Assembly (NCBI RefSeq): GCF_011752045.1
Contig: NZ_JAAKXW010000001.1
Coordinates: 682,001-746,000, forward strand
Source: Microbacterium hydrocarbonoxydans
Lineage (GTDB): Bacteria; Actinomycetota; Actinomycetes; Actinomycetales; Microbacteriaceae
Length of the DNA: 64,000 nucleotides
Reading direction: 5' to 3'
Shown here: piece after piece, positions 29,058 to 38,163 of the stretch
How positions within the stretch are numbered: position 1 is the stretch's first letter
Layout: each line of letters starts with the position of its first letter
The notes under the pieces: generated by a model
What the model was told of the DNA's origin: nothing
What the model saw: the letters and a program-made list of their open reading frames with translations, nothing else
Databases searched by the model: none
Translations under genes and position numbers: made by a program

Positions 29058-30470
29058 TCAGCGCTCGCGGACGTCGGCGAGGGCGGCGAGGAAGGAGGAG
29101 GACCACGTGTTCACGTCGTTCTCGAGCACACGACGCCGCAGCGCCCGCATCCGTCGTCCCTGCTCGGCCGCGGGCATCTCGACGGCGGTCATGATGGCGT
29201 CCTTCAGCCCTTCGATGTCGTGCGGGTTCACCCGCACCGCCTGACGGAGCTCATCGGCGGCACCGGTGAACTCGCTGAGCACGAGCACGCCACGGTTGTC
29301 CGCGCGGGTGGCGATGTACTCCTTGGCGACGAGATTCATCCCGTCGCGCAGCGCGGTGACGAGCATGACGTCGGCGGCGAGATACAGCGCGACCATCTCC
29401 TCCCTGGGGTAGCCCTGGTGCAGGTACCTGATCGCGGTGTGGCCCATCGTGTCGGTGTCGCCGTTGATCCGGCCGACCGCGAGCTCGATCTCGTCTCGCA
29501 GGTGCACGTAGGCGTCCACGCGCTCGCGGCTGGGGCTGGCCACCTGGACGAGAGTGACGTCCTCGACGTGCAGCCGCCCCTCGGCGAGGAGCTCGCCGTA
29601 CGCCTTGATCCGGTGCCCGATCCCCTTGGTGTAGTCGAGCCTGTCGACGCCGAGGAGGATGCGGGACGGGTTCCCCAGGCTCGCCCTGATCTCGGCGGCG
29701 CGGGCCCTGACATCAGGACGCGCCGCGAGCTCGAGATAGGGGGCGGTGTCGATCGAGATCGGGAAGGCCCGGGCGACGGCTGTGCGGACGGCGCCGTCTT
29801 CTCCGGCCGGCACGGCCACCGTCGGCCCCTTCACCTCGTAGCGGAGCCGGCGGCGGACCGCCGTGAGGAAGTACGTCGCGTCCTGCACGCGCTGGAACCC
29901 GATGACGTCGGCTCCGAGCAGCCCGCGCAGCACGTGATCGCGCCACGGCAGCTGCGCGTACAGGCCGTGCGCGGGGAACGGGATGTGATGGAAGTAGCCG
30001 ATGGTCACATCCGGCCGGAGCTCGCGCACCATCTGCGGCACCAGCTGCAGCTGATAGTCGTGCACCCAGACCGTGCCGTCCGGCGCGGCCGCCGCCGCCG
30101 CGGCCTGCGCGAACCGGCGGTTCACCGTGACGTACGCATCCCACCACTCCCGGTGATACTGCGGGGGCGCGATCACGTCGTGGTAGAGCGGCCAGATCGT
30201 GTCGTTCGAGAACCCCTCGTAGTAGTCCGCGACCTCCTGCTCGCTGAGCGGGACGGGGACGAGCTGGATGCCGTCGGCCTCGAACGGCTCGAGTTCCAGA
30301 TCCGCCTGTCCCGGCCAGCCGACCCACGCACCGTGCATGCTCTGCATCATCGGCTCGAGCGCGGCGACCAGGCCACCTGGCGAGGTCCGCCAGCTCTCCT
30401 CCCCGTCGGGGCCGACGATCCGGTCGACCGGCAGCCTGTTGGCGACGACGACGAACTCTGCGACGGTCAT
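29058..30470 (-). CDS. otsA: Trehalose-6-phosphate synthase
   Basis: GT20 glycosyltransferase of 470 residues that joins UDP-glucose or a related donor to glucose 6-phosphate. [11 protein letters not shown] opens the domain. [17 protein letters not shown] and [20 protein letters not shown] form the acceptor side, [15 protein letters not shown] binds the phosphate, and [14 protein letters not shown] with [11 protein letters not shown] forms the donor side. Start ATG at 30470 preceded by GGAGCC. It is followed by otsB with a four-base gap. Confidence 0.96.
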   Translation of the reverse strand: MTVAEFVVVANRLPVDRIVGPDGEESWRTSPGGLVAALEPMMQSMHGAWVGWPGQADLELEPFEADGIQLVPVPLSEQEVADYYEGFSNDTIWPLYHDVIAPPQYHREWWDAYVTVNRRFAQAAAAAAAPDGTVWVHDYQLQLVPQMVRELRPDVTIGYFHHIPFPAHGLYAQLPWRDHVLRGLLGADVIGFQRVQDATYFLTAVRRRLRYEVKGPTVAVPAGEDGAVRTAVARAFPISIDTAPYLELAARPDVRARAAEIRASLGNPSRILLGVDRLDYTKGIGHRIKAYGELLAEGRLHVEDVTLVQVASPSRERVDAYVHLRDEIELAVGRINGDTDTMGHTAIRYLHQGYPREEMVALYLAADVMLVTALRDGMNLVAKEYIATRADNRGVLVLSEFTGAADELRQAVRVNPHDIEGLKDAIMTAVEMPAAEQGRRMRALRRRVLENDVNTWSSSFLAALADVRER

Positions 30471-30518
30471 GGGGGCTCCTCACGCCTGCGATCGGTCACC
30501 CCAGGCTATCGAGGATGC

Positions 30519-31772
30519 TCAGCCGCGGGCGGAACGCGGCCGGACGGCGGAGAGACGCCAGTTCGCCAGACCGGCTGCGAAGGCGACGCATGCCGCGATC
30601 ACGGGCAGCAGGAGCGCCGTCGGCGTGCCGGCCGATTCGGCGAGCTCCCCGGTGACCGCGGCGCCGATCGACTGCCCGACCACGATGCCGGAGCCCAGCA
30701 TGGTCATGACCGTGGCGGACCTGCCGAGCGGTGCCCTGGCGGCGCCGAAGCTGTACTGGGTCACCAGCGTCGGGCCGATGCCCACGCCCATGATCGCGAG
30801 CGCCACGATCATGAGCCCCACGGAGTCCACGACGAGCAGCAGCACGCTCCCGGCGAGGAGGATGCCGGCGAACGCGAGCCAGCGGGCGCGCAGGGAGAAC
30901 CGCGGCGGGAGCCAGGCGACGCCGAGCGCGAGCACCGCCGAGCCGACGCCCATCACCCCGTAGAGCAGACCGGCCTGCTCCGGCACGCCGCGGTCGGCCA
31001 TGAAGGACGTGAGAGCGGTGAGCATCGTGCCGAAGAACAGCCCGACGCCGACGACGCCGAGCACGACCACCAGCAGCGCGGGGGCGAACAGCTCGGATGC
31101 GGCGGAGGGCGCCGTGCCGTCGGCGGAGCGGTGGATGGAGATGGCGCGGGCTGAGGGGTGCAGGGCGAACGCCCCCACGAACGCGACGGTGAGCACGGCG
31201 GCGCAGGCCAGCGGCGCCCACGGGGCGATCGCCGAGGCGAGGACGCCGACGAGGAACGGCCCGAAGACGAACACGGTCTCGTCTGCGGCCGACTCGTAGG
31301 CCATGGTGCCGGAGATGGTCCGCGGGCGCACCGCCTCCGGCATCCGCTCGGTGATCATCGTCACCAGCCGGGAGCGGGACATCGGTGCGACCTGCGGCGC
31401 CGTGGCTCCGATGCCGAACGCGGAGAGCAGCACGAAGGGGTCCGCGGCCGCGCCGTAGACGACGACCGTGAACAGCACGAGCATGGCGCCGTTCGCGACT
31501 GCGAGCACGGCCAGGACGGTGCGCTGGCCGAACCGGTCAGCCGCGGCGCCGAGGAGGGGGCCGAAGCAGGCGGTGCCGACGCCGACGGCCGCGGAGGTGA
31601 GTCCGCCGAGCGACAGCGAGCCGCGCGCCGAGACGACGACGGTGAGGACGCCGACGACCATCATGGCGAACGGCAGTCGCGCGACGAACGCGATCAGGAA
31701 GTAGGGCAGGCCGGCGATCCGGAGCAGGGTCTGCTCGGCCGGCGCAGGTGTCTGCGATGGTGCGTGTGTCAT
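30519..31772 (-). CDS. MFS transporter next to the iron-regulated fusion gene
   Basis: MFS permease of 417 residues with about twelve hydrophobic segments. Motif A copies are degenerate (GAAADRFGQRTVL). Motif C-like glycine-rich segments are present (GMGSAVLALGVAWLPP differs from drug exporters). Start ATG at 31772 with only a weak ribosome site. It is divergent from the adenylation/acyltransferase fusion gene, 176 nt apart. That gap has a DtxR-like box near the fusion gene, a hairpin at 31851-31873 and a 16-bp palindrome at 31781-31796. It might export the fusion enzyme's product, which is inference. Confidence 0.85.
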   Translation of the reverse strand: MTHAPSQTPAPAEQTLLRIAGLPYFLIAFVARLPFAMMVVGVLTVVVSARGSLSLGGLTSAAVGVGTACFGPLLGAAADRFGQRTVLAVLAVANGAMLVLFTVVVYGAAADPFVLLSAFGIGATAPQVAPMSRSRLVTMITERMPEAVRPRTISGTMAYESAADETVFVFGPFLVGVLASAIAPWAPLACAAVLTVAFVGAFALHPSARAISIHRSADGTAPSAASELFAPALLVVVLGVVGVGLFFGTMLTALTSFMADRGVPEQAGLLYGVMGVGSAVLALGVAWLPPRFSLRARWLAFAGILLAGSVLLLVVDSVGLMIVALAIMGVGIGPTLVTQYSFGAARAPLGRSATVMTMLGSGIVVGQSIGAAVTGELAESAGTPTALLLPVIAACVAFAAGLANWRLSAVRPRSARG

Positions 31773-31780
31773 GGCTCTCG

Positions 31781-31796
31781 CGCGTCCGCGGACGCG
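31781..31796. repeat. 16-bp perfect palindrome in the MFS 5' region
   Basis: CGCGTCCGCGGACGCG lies 9-24 nt upstream of the MFS start codon. It could fold in the mRNA and hide the weak ribosome site, or bind a regulator. Function is not known. Confidence 0.45.
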
Positions 31797-31850
31797 GGTT
31801 CGGGTGCCGCCGCTGTCCGCCGGGATGCCGACGGCCGGTAGTTACACAGC

Positions 31851-31873
31851 TTCCGGGCGCTGTGCGCCCGGAA
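31851..31873. other. Stem-loop between divergent genes
   Basis: TTCCGGGCGC (31851-31860) pairs perfectly with GCGCCCGGAA (31864-31873) around TGT. The palindrome GAATCGATTC follows at 31871-31880. There is no upstream gene for it to terminate on either strand, so it may insulate the two divergent promoters or act as an operator. Confidence 0.5.
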
Positions 31874-31916
31874 TCGATTCTATCCGCCCGTCACACCATC
31901 CGCGGCATTCAGCTTC

Positions 31917-31935
31917 ATAGGTTAGGCTCACCTTG
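31917..31935 (+). promoter_or_regulatory. DtxR/IdeR-type iron box before the fusion gene
   Basis: ATAGGTTAGGCTCACCTTG matches the DtxR/IdeR consensus (TTAGGTTAGGCTAACCTAA) at 15 of 19 positions, with the AGGTTAG/CTCACCT half sites nearly symmetric. It ends 13 nt before the GTG start and abuts the AAGGAG ribosome site, so binding would block transcription under iron-replete conditions. Confidence 0.8.
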
Positions 31936-31948
31936 CAAGGAGTAGCCC

Positions 31949-34525
31949 GTGCTTCCCGTCACCCCCCTTCCCGCAGTCGATCTGCTGCGCGGCGCCACAG
32001 ACGCGCCCGCGCTGTTCGGCGACCGCGAGACCATCACCTACGGCGAGCTCCGCCGCCGTATCGACGGCCTCGCGGAGGTGCTCGGCACCACCCGGCGTCT
32101 CGTCATGGTCGAGGCGCGCAGCAGCGTCGAGGCCGTCGCCGCCTATCTCGCGGCCCTCTGCGGCGGGCACCCCGTGCTCCTCGTGCCGGCGGGCGACGAC
32201 GAGCCGTCCGTCCGCACGCGGAGGGCGCTGCAGGAGCGCTTCGACCCCGACGTGGTGTTCTCCGGCGGTGCGCTCCGAGAGCGCCGGCCCGGGACCGCCC
32301 ACGAGCTGCATCCCGACCTCGCGCTGCTGATGAGCACGTCCGGGTCGACCGGATCGCCGAAGCTCGTCCGCCTCTCCGCGACGAACCTCGTCTCCAACGC
32401 CGCGGCGATCGCCGAGTACCTCGGACTCACCTCCTCTGACCGCGCCGCGACCACCCTGCCTCTGCACTACTGCTACGGGCTCAGCGTGCTGCACAGCCAC
32501 CTCCTCGTCGGCGCCGCGCTCGTGCTCAGCGAGGACTCGGTGTCCGACGACGGGTTCTGGTCCCGCGCCGCCGAGGGCGGCATCACCGGGTTCGCCGGGG
32601 TCCCGTACACCTTCGACCTTCTGGATGCCGTCGGCGGCGCAAGCCGCCTGCCGCACACGGTCCGCTACGTCACCCAGGCGGGCGGCAGGCTCGCCCCCGA
32701 GCGCGTGCGAGGCTACGCCGCGGCGGGCGAGACCCTCGGCTTCGACTTCTTCACCATGTACGGTCAGACCGAGGCGACGGCGCGGATGTCGTATCTGCCC
32801 CCGCGGGACGCGATCAGCGGCGCCGGATCGATCGGACGCCCTGTTCCCGGCGGCGCGTTCCGCATCGACAGCCCAGACGACTCCGGTGCCGGCGAGCTCG
32901 TGTACTCCGGCGACAACGTCATGATGGGCTACGCGGAGTCCCCGGAGGATCTGTCGCGCGGCCGCGACATCGAGGAGCTCCGCACCGGAGATCTCGCCAG
33001 GATGCGCCCCGACGGCTATGTCGAGATCGTCGGCCGGCTCAACCGGTTCGTGAAGATCTACGGGCTCCGGATCGACCTCGACGGCGTGCAGCGGGAACTC
33101 GAGGCCGAGAGGATCCCGGCGCGCGTCGCCGCCGACGGCGAGGAGCTCCTCGTCTTCGTGCGCGACGCCCGCTCCGTGACGCAGGCGGCTGCGGCGGTCG
33201 CCCGGCGCATCGGCATCCCCCGACGCCACGTCCGCGTGCACCTGGTCGACGCCTTCCCGGTGACCTCCTCCGGAAAGCCGGACAACGCGGCGCTCCTCGC
33301 GCACCACCGGGCTGCCTCACAGACGCAGCCCGCCCCGGGCTCCGACCAGGGGCACGGCGTCACGCCTGAGCGGGTGCGGGCCGTGCTCGCACTGTGCACG
33401 GACACCCCGCAGGCGACCGTCGACGACAGCTTCGCCGATCTGGGCGGGGACTCTCTGAGCTACGTGGAGACATCCGTGCGTCTCGAGGAGCTCCTGGGCC
33501 CGCTCCCCCGGGACTGGCCCTCGCGCTCCCCGCGCGACCTCGCCGCCCCGGCCGCGCACGAACCCACCCGGAGCCCGGCACGCTCCCGCCGGACGCGTGC
33601 GCTGGAGACCCCGGTCCTGCTCCGCGCGCTCGCGATCGTGCTCATCGTCGGAACCCACGCCGACCTTTTCCTCGCCGACGGGTTCTCGCTCAAGGGCGGC
33701 GCGCACCTGCTGCTCGTCGTCGCCGGGTACAACCTGGTCCGCTTCGCGCTCGCCCCGCAGGGGTCGCGTCCACGGCGCCTGCTCGGTGTCGCGGCGCAGG
33801 TCGCCGTCCCGGCGGTGCTGTGGATCTCGGCCGTCGCGCTGCTGAGCGGCAAGTACGCGCCGGCCACCGCCCTGCTGCTGAACAACACCGTCCCGTCGGA
33901 TGGGCGGTGGAACGAGCAATGGCAGTTCTGGTTCCTCGAAGCGTTCGTGTGGACGGCGATCGCGCTGGCCGTCGCCTTCGGCATCCGCGCCGTCGACAGG
34001 CTGGAGCGCGGCGCCCCCTGGGCGTTCGCCCTGTCCGTGCTCGCGGGCGCGGTGACGCTGCGGTTCGCGCTGATCGGCGTCGAGGCGCACCACGTCGAGC
34101 GCTACGCCCTGCCCACGGTGCTGTGGTGCCTCGCCCTGGGCTGGGCGATCGCCCGCGCCGACACCGGGCCCCGGCGGGTCGTCGTGAGTATCGCCTCCGC
34201 GCTGCTCATCGCCGGCTTCTTCGGTGAGCCGCTGCGCGAGGGGATCGTGCTGGCGGGGGTGCTCGCGCTGATCTGGATCCCCTCCGTGCGCGTGCCCGCC
34301 GTCATCCACCCGGCGCTCACGCTGATCGCCTCGGCATCCTTCTTCGTCTACCTGACCCACTGGGTCGTGTACCCGCCGTTCGAGGCGGGCGCTCCCCTGG
34401 CCGGGACCGTGCTCTCCTTCGTCGTCGGCATCGCGGCCTGGGCCGTGCACCGATGGGTCGCAGCCTCAGCCCGCCGGCTCGCAGGCGCCCGGCGCGAGAG
34501 CGCTCAGCGCCCGTCCGGCGCGTAG
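31949..34525 (+). CDS. Adenylation–carrier–acyltransferase-3 fusion protein
   Basis: Three-domain protein of 858 residues. Residues about 20-455 form an AMP-forming adenylation domain: STSGSTGSPK (129-138), YGQTE (271-275), TGDLA (346-350) and the A10 lysine K443 in SSGKPD. A phosphopantetheine carrier domain covers about 475-520, with attachment serine S502 in LGGDSLS. A membrane acyltransferase-3 domain (about 555-845, ten or so hydrophobic segments) has the conserved N-terminal histidine H570 in VGTHADLF. The start is GTG at 31949, with AAGGAG six bases upstream. The protein could activate an acid, hold it as thioester and pass it to a membrane or exported acceptor. The substrate is unknown. 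Confidence 0.88.
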   Translation: MLPVTPLPAVDLLRGATDAPALFGDRETITYGELRRRIDGLAEVLGTTRRLVMVEARSSVEAVAAYLAALCGGHPVLLVPAGDDEPSVRTRRALQERFDPDVVFSGGALRERRPGTAHELHPDLALLMSTSGSTGSPKLVRLSATNLVSNAAAIAEYLGLTSSDRAATTLPLHYCYGLSVLHSHLLVGAALVLSEDSVSDDGFWSRAAEGGITGFAGVPYTFDLLDAVGGASRLPHTVRYVTQAGGRLAPERVRGYAAAGETLGFDFFTMYGQTEATARMSYLPPRDAISGAGSIGRPVPGGAFRIDSPDDSGAGELVYSGDNVMMGYAESPEDLSRGRDIEELRTGDLARMRPDGYVEIVGRLNRFVKIYGLRIDLDGVQRELEAERIPARVAADGEELLVFVRDARSVTQAAAAVARRIGIPRRHVRVHLVDAFPVTSSGKPDNAALLAHHRAASQTQPAPGSDQGHGVTPERVRAVLALCTDTPQATVDDSFADLGGDSLSYVETSVRLEELLGPLPRDWPSRSPRDLAAPAAHEPTRSPARSRRTRALETPVLLRALAIVLIVGTHADLFLADGFSLKGGAHLLLVVAGYNLVRFALAPQGSRPRRLLGVAAQVAVPAVLWISAVALLSGKYAPATALLLNNTVPSDGRWNEQWQFWFLEAFVWTAIALAVAFGIRAVDRLERGAPWAFALSVLAGAVTLRFALIGVEAHHVERYALPTVLWCLALGWAIARADTGPRRVVVSIASALLIAGFFGEPLREGIVLAGVLALIWIPSVRVPAVIHPALTLIASASFFVYLTHWVVYPPFEAGAPLAGTVLSFVVGIAAWAVHRWVAASARRLAGARRESAQRPSGA

Positions 34526-35559
34526 AACACGCCTCCGCCGTCGACGACGAGCCCCACGGCGTCCCCATCCCTGGTCACCAGCGCGCGGTGCGTCGGCACG
34601 GGCAGCCAGAACCGCACGGCCTCGCCTCCGTCGACGACCAGGCGCAGCTCGGACCGCGCTCCGGTGGCCCGGCGCGCCGTGATCGTCGCGTCGACCCGCC
34701 CGGCGCCGGCCGGCGTCGACATCACCTGCTCGGGCCGGATCATCACGACGCCCTCGGATGCCGGGCCGGCGAAGTCATGCCGCAGGGCGATCGTGCCGAG
34801 CGCGCAGCGCACCTCACCCTGACCGGTCCGCCGGGCAGGCAGCTCCAGGGCGGCGCCGAGGAATCTCGCGACCTCCAGATCGACCGGGGCATCGAAGACG
34901 GCCGCCGGCTCCCCCGACTGGGCGAGCACTCCGCGCCCGACGACGCCGATGAGGTCGCCGAACGAGAGCGCCTCGTCCTGATCGTGCGTGACGAGCACGC
35001 TGGTGACGCCCGCGCGCTCGAGGATGTCGATCGTCGCCTCCCTGGTCTGGCTCCGCAGGGCCGTGTCCAGGGCGCTGAAAGGCTCGTCGAGAAGCAGGAC
35101 GCGCGGTGCCGGGGCGAGCGCCCTGGCGAGAGCCGCACGCTGCTGCTGGCCGCCGGACAGCTCGTGCGGGGCACGCTCGGCGAGGGCCGGATCGAGGGAG
35201 GTGAGCTCCATCATCTCGCGGACCCGTGCGGCCCTGTCGGCGCTCCGCGGGAGCCCGAACGCGATGTTGCGCGCGATGGACAGGTGCGGGAAGAGCGCGC
35301 CGTCCTGGGGGACGTAGCCGATGCCCCGGCGGTGAGCCGGCACGACCGTGCGCTCGTCGGCGAGCACCGTGTCGCCCAGGCGGATGCTCCCGGCATCCGG
35401 CCGCTCGAATCCCGCGATCATCCGCAGGAGCGTGCTCTTACCGCTGCCGGACGGTCCGACGAGGGCCATCCGGGAACCCGGCGGGACGTCGAGCGTCACG
35501 CCGGACAGCACGGGGACCGCGCCGAAGGACTTTCCGACATCGGCGAGACGAAGGTTCAT
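34504..35559 (-). CDS. fbpC: Ferric iron ABC transporter ATPase
   Basis: ABC ATPase of 351 residues. Walker A is GPSGSGKST, the Q loop is GYVPQDGALFPHL, the signature is HELSGGQQQRAALARA, Walker B is RVLLLDEPFSALD, and the H loop is VLVTHDQDEA. A C-terminal TOBE-like domain covers about 240-351. ATG at 35559 overlaps the permease stop as ATGA. The 3' end overlaps the convergent fusion gene by 22 bases, which is tight packing for two iron-linked units. Assignment to iron rests on the binding protein and DtxR-like box upstream. Confidence 0.9.
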   Translation of the reverse strand: MNLRLADVGKSFGAVPVLSGVTLDVPPGSRMALVGPSGSGKSTLLRMIAGFERPDAGSIRLGDTVLADERTVVPAHRRGIGYVPQDGALFPHLSIARNIAFGLPRSADRAARVREMMELTSLDPALAERAPHELSGGQQQRAALARALAPAPRVLLLDEPFSALDTALRSQTREATIDILERAGVTSVLVTHDQDEALSFGDLIGVVGRGVLAQSGEPAAVFDAPVDLEVARFLGAALELPARRTGQGEVRCALGTIALRHDFAGPASEGVVMIRPEQVMSTPAGAGRVDATITARRATGARSELRLVVDGGEAVRFWLPVPTHRALVTRDGDAVGLVVDGGGVFYAPDGR

Positions 35560-37121
35560 GCGCTCCTCCGTGAGGTGGCCTCAGAGAACATCAGATGGAC
35601 CGCGGGCACCGAGAGGATGACCAGGGCGAGGGCGAAGGGGGCCGCGGCGATGTACTCCACGTTGGAGGCGGCGGACCAGAAGGCGGTGGCCACGGTGGCC
35701 GTGCCCGTCGGGGCGAGCAGGAGCGTGGCGGTGAGCTCGTTCGCCGCGCCGATCGCGACGAGCGCGGCGCCGCTCGCCATCGCCGGCACGAGCAGCGGGA
35801 GGGTGATGCGCAGCCGCGCCCGGGTCGGCGACGCGCCGAGGGAGCGGGCGGCCTCCTCCCAGCCGGGCGGGATCTGCGCGAGCCCGGCCCTGACGGGGAC
35901 GAGGCTGCGGGGCAGGAAGAGGATGACGTAGGCGGCGACCACGGTGACCGCCGTCTGGTAGACCGCCGGGACCAGCCGCAGCGCCGCGGCCACGAGGGCC
36001 AGGGCGACGATGATGGCGGGGAGGCTTCCGGCGAGGTAGAACGACCCTTCGAGCACGCGGCTCAGGCGCCCGCGGTGCCGGACCGCCAGCCAGGCGATCG
36101 GAAGCGCGAGGGCCGTGCACGCGAGCGCGCCGGCCACGGCGTACGCCACCGTCTGCGCGATCGGCGCCCACACGGGCGCCCAGTCCGCGGCATCGGTGAG
36201 CAGGAGCCAGCGCACGACCGTCGACAGCGGGACGACCAGGGATGCCGTGACCACGACGACGAGCGCCGCGACAGCCGGAGCCGTCCCGGCCCCGAGACCG
36301 ACGCGACGTGCCACTCGCGTGCCTCCGAGGGAGAAGTACTCCGCGCGTCCGCGCAGGCGGGACTCCCCGGCGACGAGGATGAGGCACAGCGCGGTGAGCA
36401 CCGCCCCCATCGAGGCGGCGTTCGCGCCGCCGAAGTTCGCGCGGTACGCGTCCATGATCGCCGTGGTGAAGGTGTCGAACTGCAGGAAGGCGTAAGCGCC
36501 GTACTCGGCGAGCAGGTGGAGCGACACAACGAGTCCGCCGCCGAGCGTGGCGATGCGCAGCTGCGGGAGGATCACTCGGAAGAAGACCCTCCATGATCCG
36601 TGGCCGAGAGAGCGGGCCGTCTCCTCGAGGGCGGGGTCGAGTCCGCGCAGCGCGGCGACGGCAGGCAGGTAGATCAGCGGCGCGTACGCGCAGGCGGAGA
36701 TCAGCACGGCGCCCCACAGCCCGGAGATCGACGGGGCGAGCGTCGCCCAGCCGTAGCTCGTCACGAAGGCGGGGATCGCGAGCGGCGCCGCGAGGGCGAC
36801 CGCGAAGAAGCGGCGCAGCGGCAGGGTCGTGCGCTCCACGAGCCAGGCGCCGCCGACGCCCACGACGACGGATGCCGTCACCCCGAGCACGACGAGCAGC
36901 ACGGTGTTGACGAGGAGCTCGGCGATCCGCGGCCGCCACAGGAGGGCGCCGAGCTGCTCGGCGCCCGTCCCCGCCGTCGACACGACGACATAGCCGACCG
37001 GGATCAGGGCGAGGAGCGCGGCGACCGCGACCACGGCCACGAGGCCGAAGGGAACCGGGCGCCGTCGAGGCGGGAGGATCCGCGTCGGCGCGGACCCCTG
37101 CGGCGCGATCTGCTGGGTCAG
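35556..37121 (-). CDS. fbpB: Ferric iron ABC transporter permease (two-domain FbpB type)
   Basis: Permease with two fused membrane halves and about twelve hydrophobic segments. The EAA loops are LEETARSLGHGSWRVFFRVILP and WEEAARSLGASPTRARLRITLP. The reading frame has no ATG, GTG or TTG near the end of the preceding gene. A CTG at 37121 overlaps that gene's stop as CTGA and would give 521 residues, the normal length. The next possible start, a GTG at 37040, falls in the first membrane segment. I annotate the CTG, with doubt about the start only. Confidence 0.85.
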   Translation of the reverse strand: MTQQIAPQGSAPTRILPPRRRPVPFGLVAVVAVAALLALIPVGYVVVSTAGTGAEQLGALLWRPRIAELLVNTVLLVVLGVTASVVVGVGGAWLVERTTLPLRRFFAVALAAPLAIPAFVTSYGWATLAPSISGLWGAVLISACAYAPLIYLPAVAALRGLDPALEETARSLGHGSWRVFFRVILPQLRIATLGGGLVVSLHLLAEYGAYAFLQFDTFTTAIMDAYRANFGGANAASMGAVLTALCLILVAGESRLRGRAEYFSLGGTRVARRVGLGAGTAPAVAALVVVVTASLVVPLSTVVRWLLLTDAADWAPVWAPIAQTVAYAVAGALACTALALPIAWLAVRHRGRLSRVLEGSFYLAGSLPAIIVALALVAAALRLVPAVYQTAVTVVAAYVILFLPRSLVPVRAGLAQIPPGWEEAARSLGASPTRARLRITLPLLVPAMASGAALVAIGAANELTATLLLAPTGTATVATAFWSAASNVEYIAAAPFALALVILSVPAVHLMFSEATSRRSA

Positions 37122-38149
37122 AGCAGCCCTGCCTGCGTCATCAGCTCGATCACCTTCGGGCTGTTCAGCGCCGACGGGTCGATCTCGACAGCGCCCAGGG
37201 TCTCCAGCGCCGGCAGCGGATCGCGCGCGGGGATGCCGCTCGCGACCGGGTACTCGTAGCTGTAGCCCTCGCCGAGGATCGTCTGGCCCTGCTCCCCGAC
37301 GAGCCATGCGAGGAACTCCTGCGCCTCCCCGGCGCGCGTGCTGGAGGCGAGGATGCCGCCACCCGAGATGCTCACGAAGGCGCCGGCGTCCTGTGGGGCG
37401 AACCGGTGCAGGGCGGTGTTCTCGGTGTTCTCTCCCGTGTCGGCCTGGTCGCGGTACCAGTAGTAGTGGTAGATGATGCCCATCGGCACCTCGCCGGCGT
37501 TCACCGCCTTCATCGTGACGATGTTGTTGCGGTAGATCTTGGCGTTCTCCTTCATGCCCTCGAGCCACGCCTCGGCGGCATCCTCTCCCTCGACCTCGAG
37601 GATCGCGGAGACGATCGCCTGGAAGTCGGCGCCGCCGGGTGCGCCGCCCCACTGGCCCTTCCACTTCGGGTCTTGCAGCTCCATGATCGAGGCCGGGAGC
37701 TCGTCCTCGGAGATGAGGTCGGGGTTGTAGACCAGCACGGTGTCGCGGGCGGCGATTCCGACCCAGTCGCCGCTGCCGGGGCGGAAGGACGCCGGGACAG
37801 CCTCCAGGGTCGCCTCGTCGACAGGGGCGAAGAGACCGGCCTCCTCGACGAGCGACATCGCCGGGGAGTTCTCGGTGAGGAAGACGTCGGCGGGCGAGGC
37901 CTCGCCCTCGACGACGATCTGGTTGGCGAGCTCGCTGTCGCCGCCGTTGCGGATGGAGACCTCGATGCCGGTCTCCTCCGTGAACGCCTTCGTCCACTCC
38001 TCCGTCAGCTGCTCGTGCTGCGCGTTGTAGATGACGAGCGCCTCGTCATCGGCTGACGGCTTCTCTGCGGCCGGGGCGCAGCCGGCCAGAGCGGCGGCGG
38101 CGGTCGCCGCGGTGGCGAGCGCGAGCAGGCGGAACGGGACCTTCGACAT
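37118..38149 (-). CDS. fbpA: Ferric iron ABC transporter binding lipoprotein
   Basis: Iron-binding protein of 343 residues. The lipoprotein signal ends in the lipobox LAGC (21-24). The adjacent tyrosines Y229 and Y230 in IIYHYYWY match the paired Tyr ligands of FbpA/FutA proteins, and TGIEVSIRNGGDSELANQI and GDWVGIAARDTVLVYNP are typical. The ATG at 38149 has GAGAGGAA upstream. It is the first gene of the operon, directly behind an iron box at 38164-38182, which supports iron over other family 1 substrates. Confidence 0.92.
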   Translation of the reverse strand: MSKVPFRLLALATAATAAAALAGCAPAAEKPSADDEALVIYNAQHEQLTEEWTKAFTEETGIEVSIRNGGDSELANQIVVEGEASPADVFLTENSPAMSLVEEAGLFAPVDEATLEAVPASFRPGSGDWVGIAARDTVLVYNPDLISEDELPASIMELQDPKWKGQWGGAPGGADFQAIVSAILEVEGEDAAEAWLEGMKENAKIYRNNIVTMKAVNAGEVPMGIIYHYYWYRDQADTGENTENTALHRFAPQDAGAFVSISGGGILASSTRAGEAQEFLAWLVGEQGQTILGEGYSYEYPVASGIPARDPLPALETLGAVEIDPSALNSPKVIELMTQAGLL

Positions 38150-38163
38150 GCGGGTTCCTCTCA

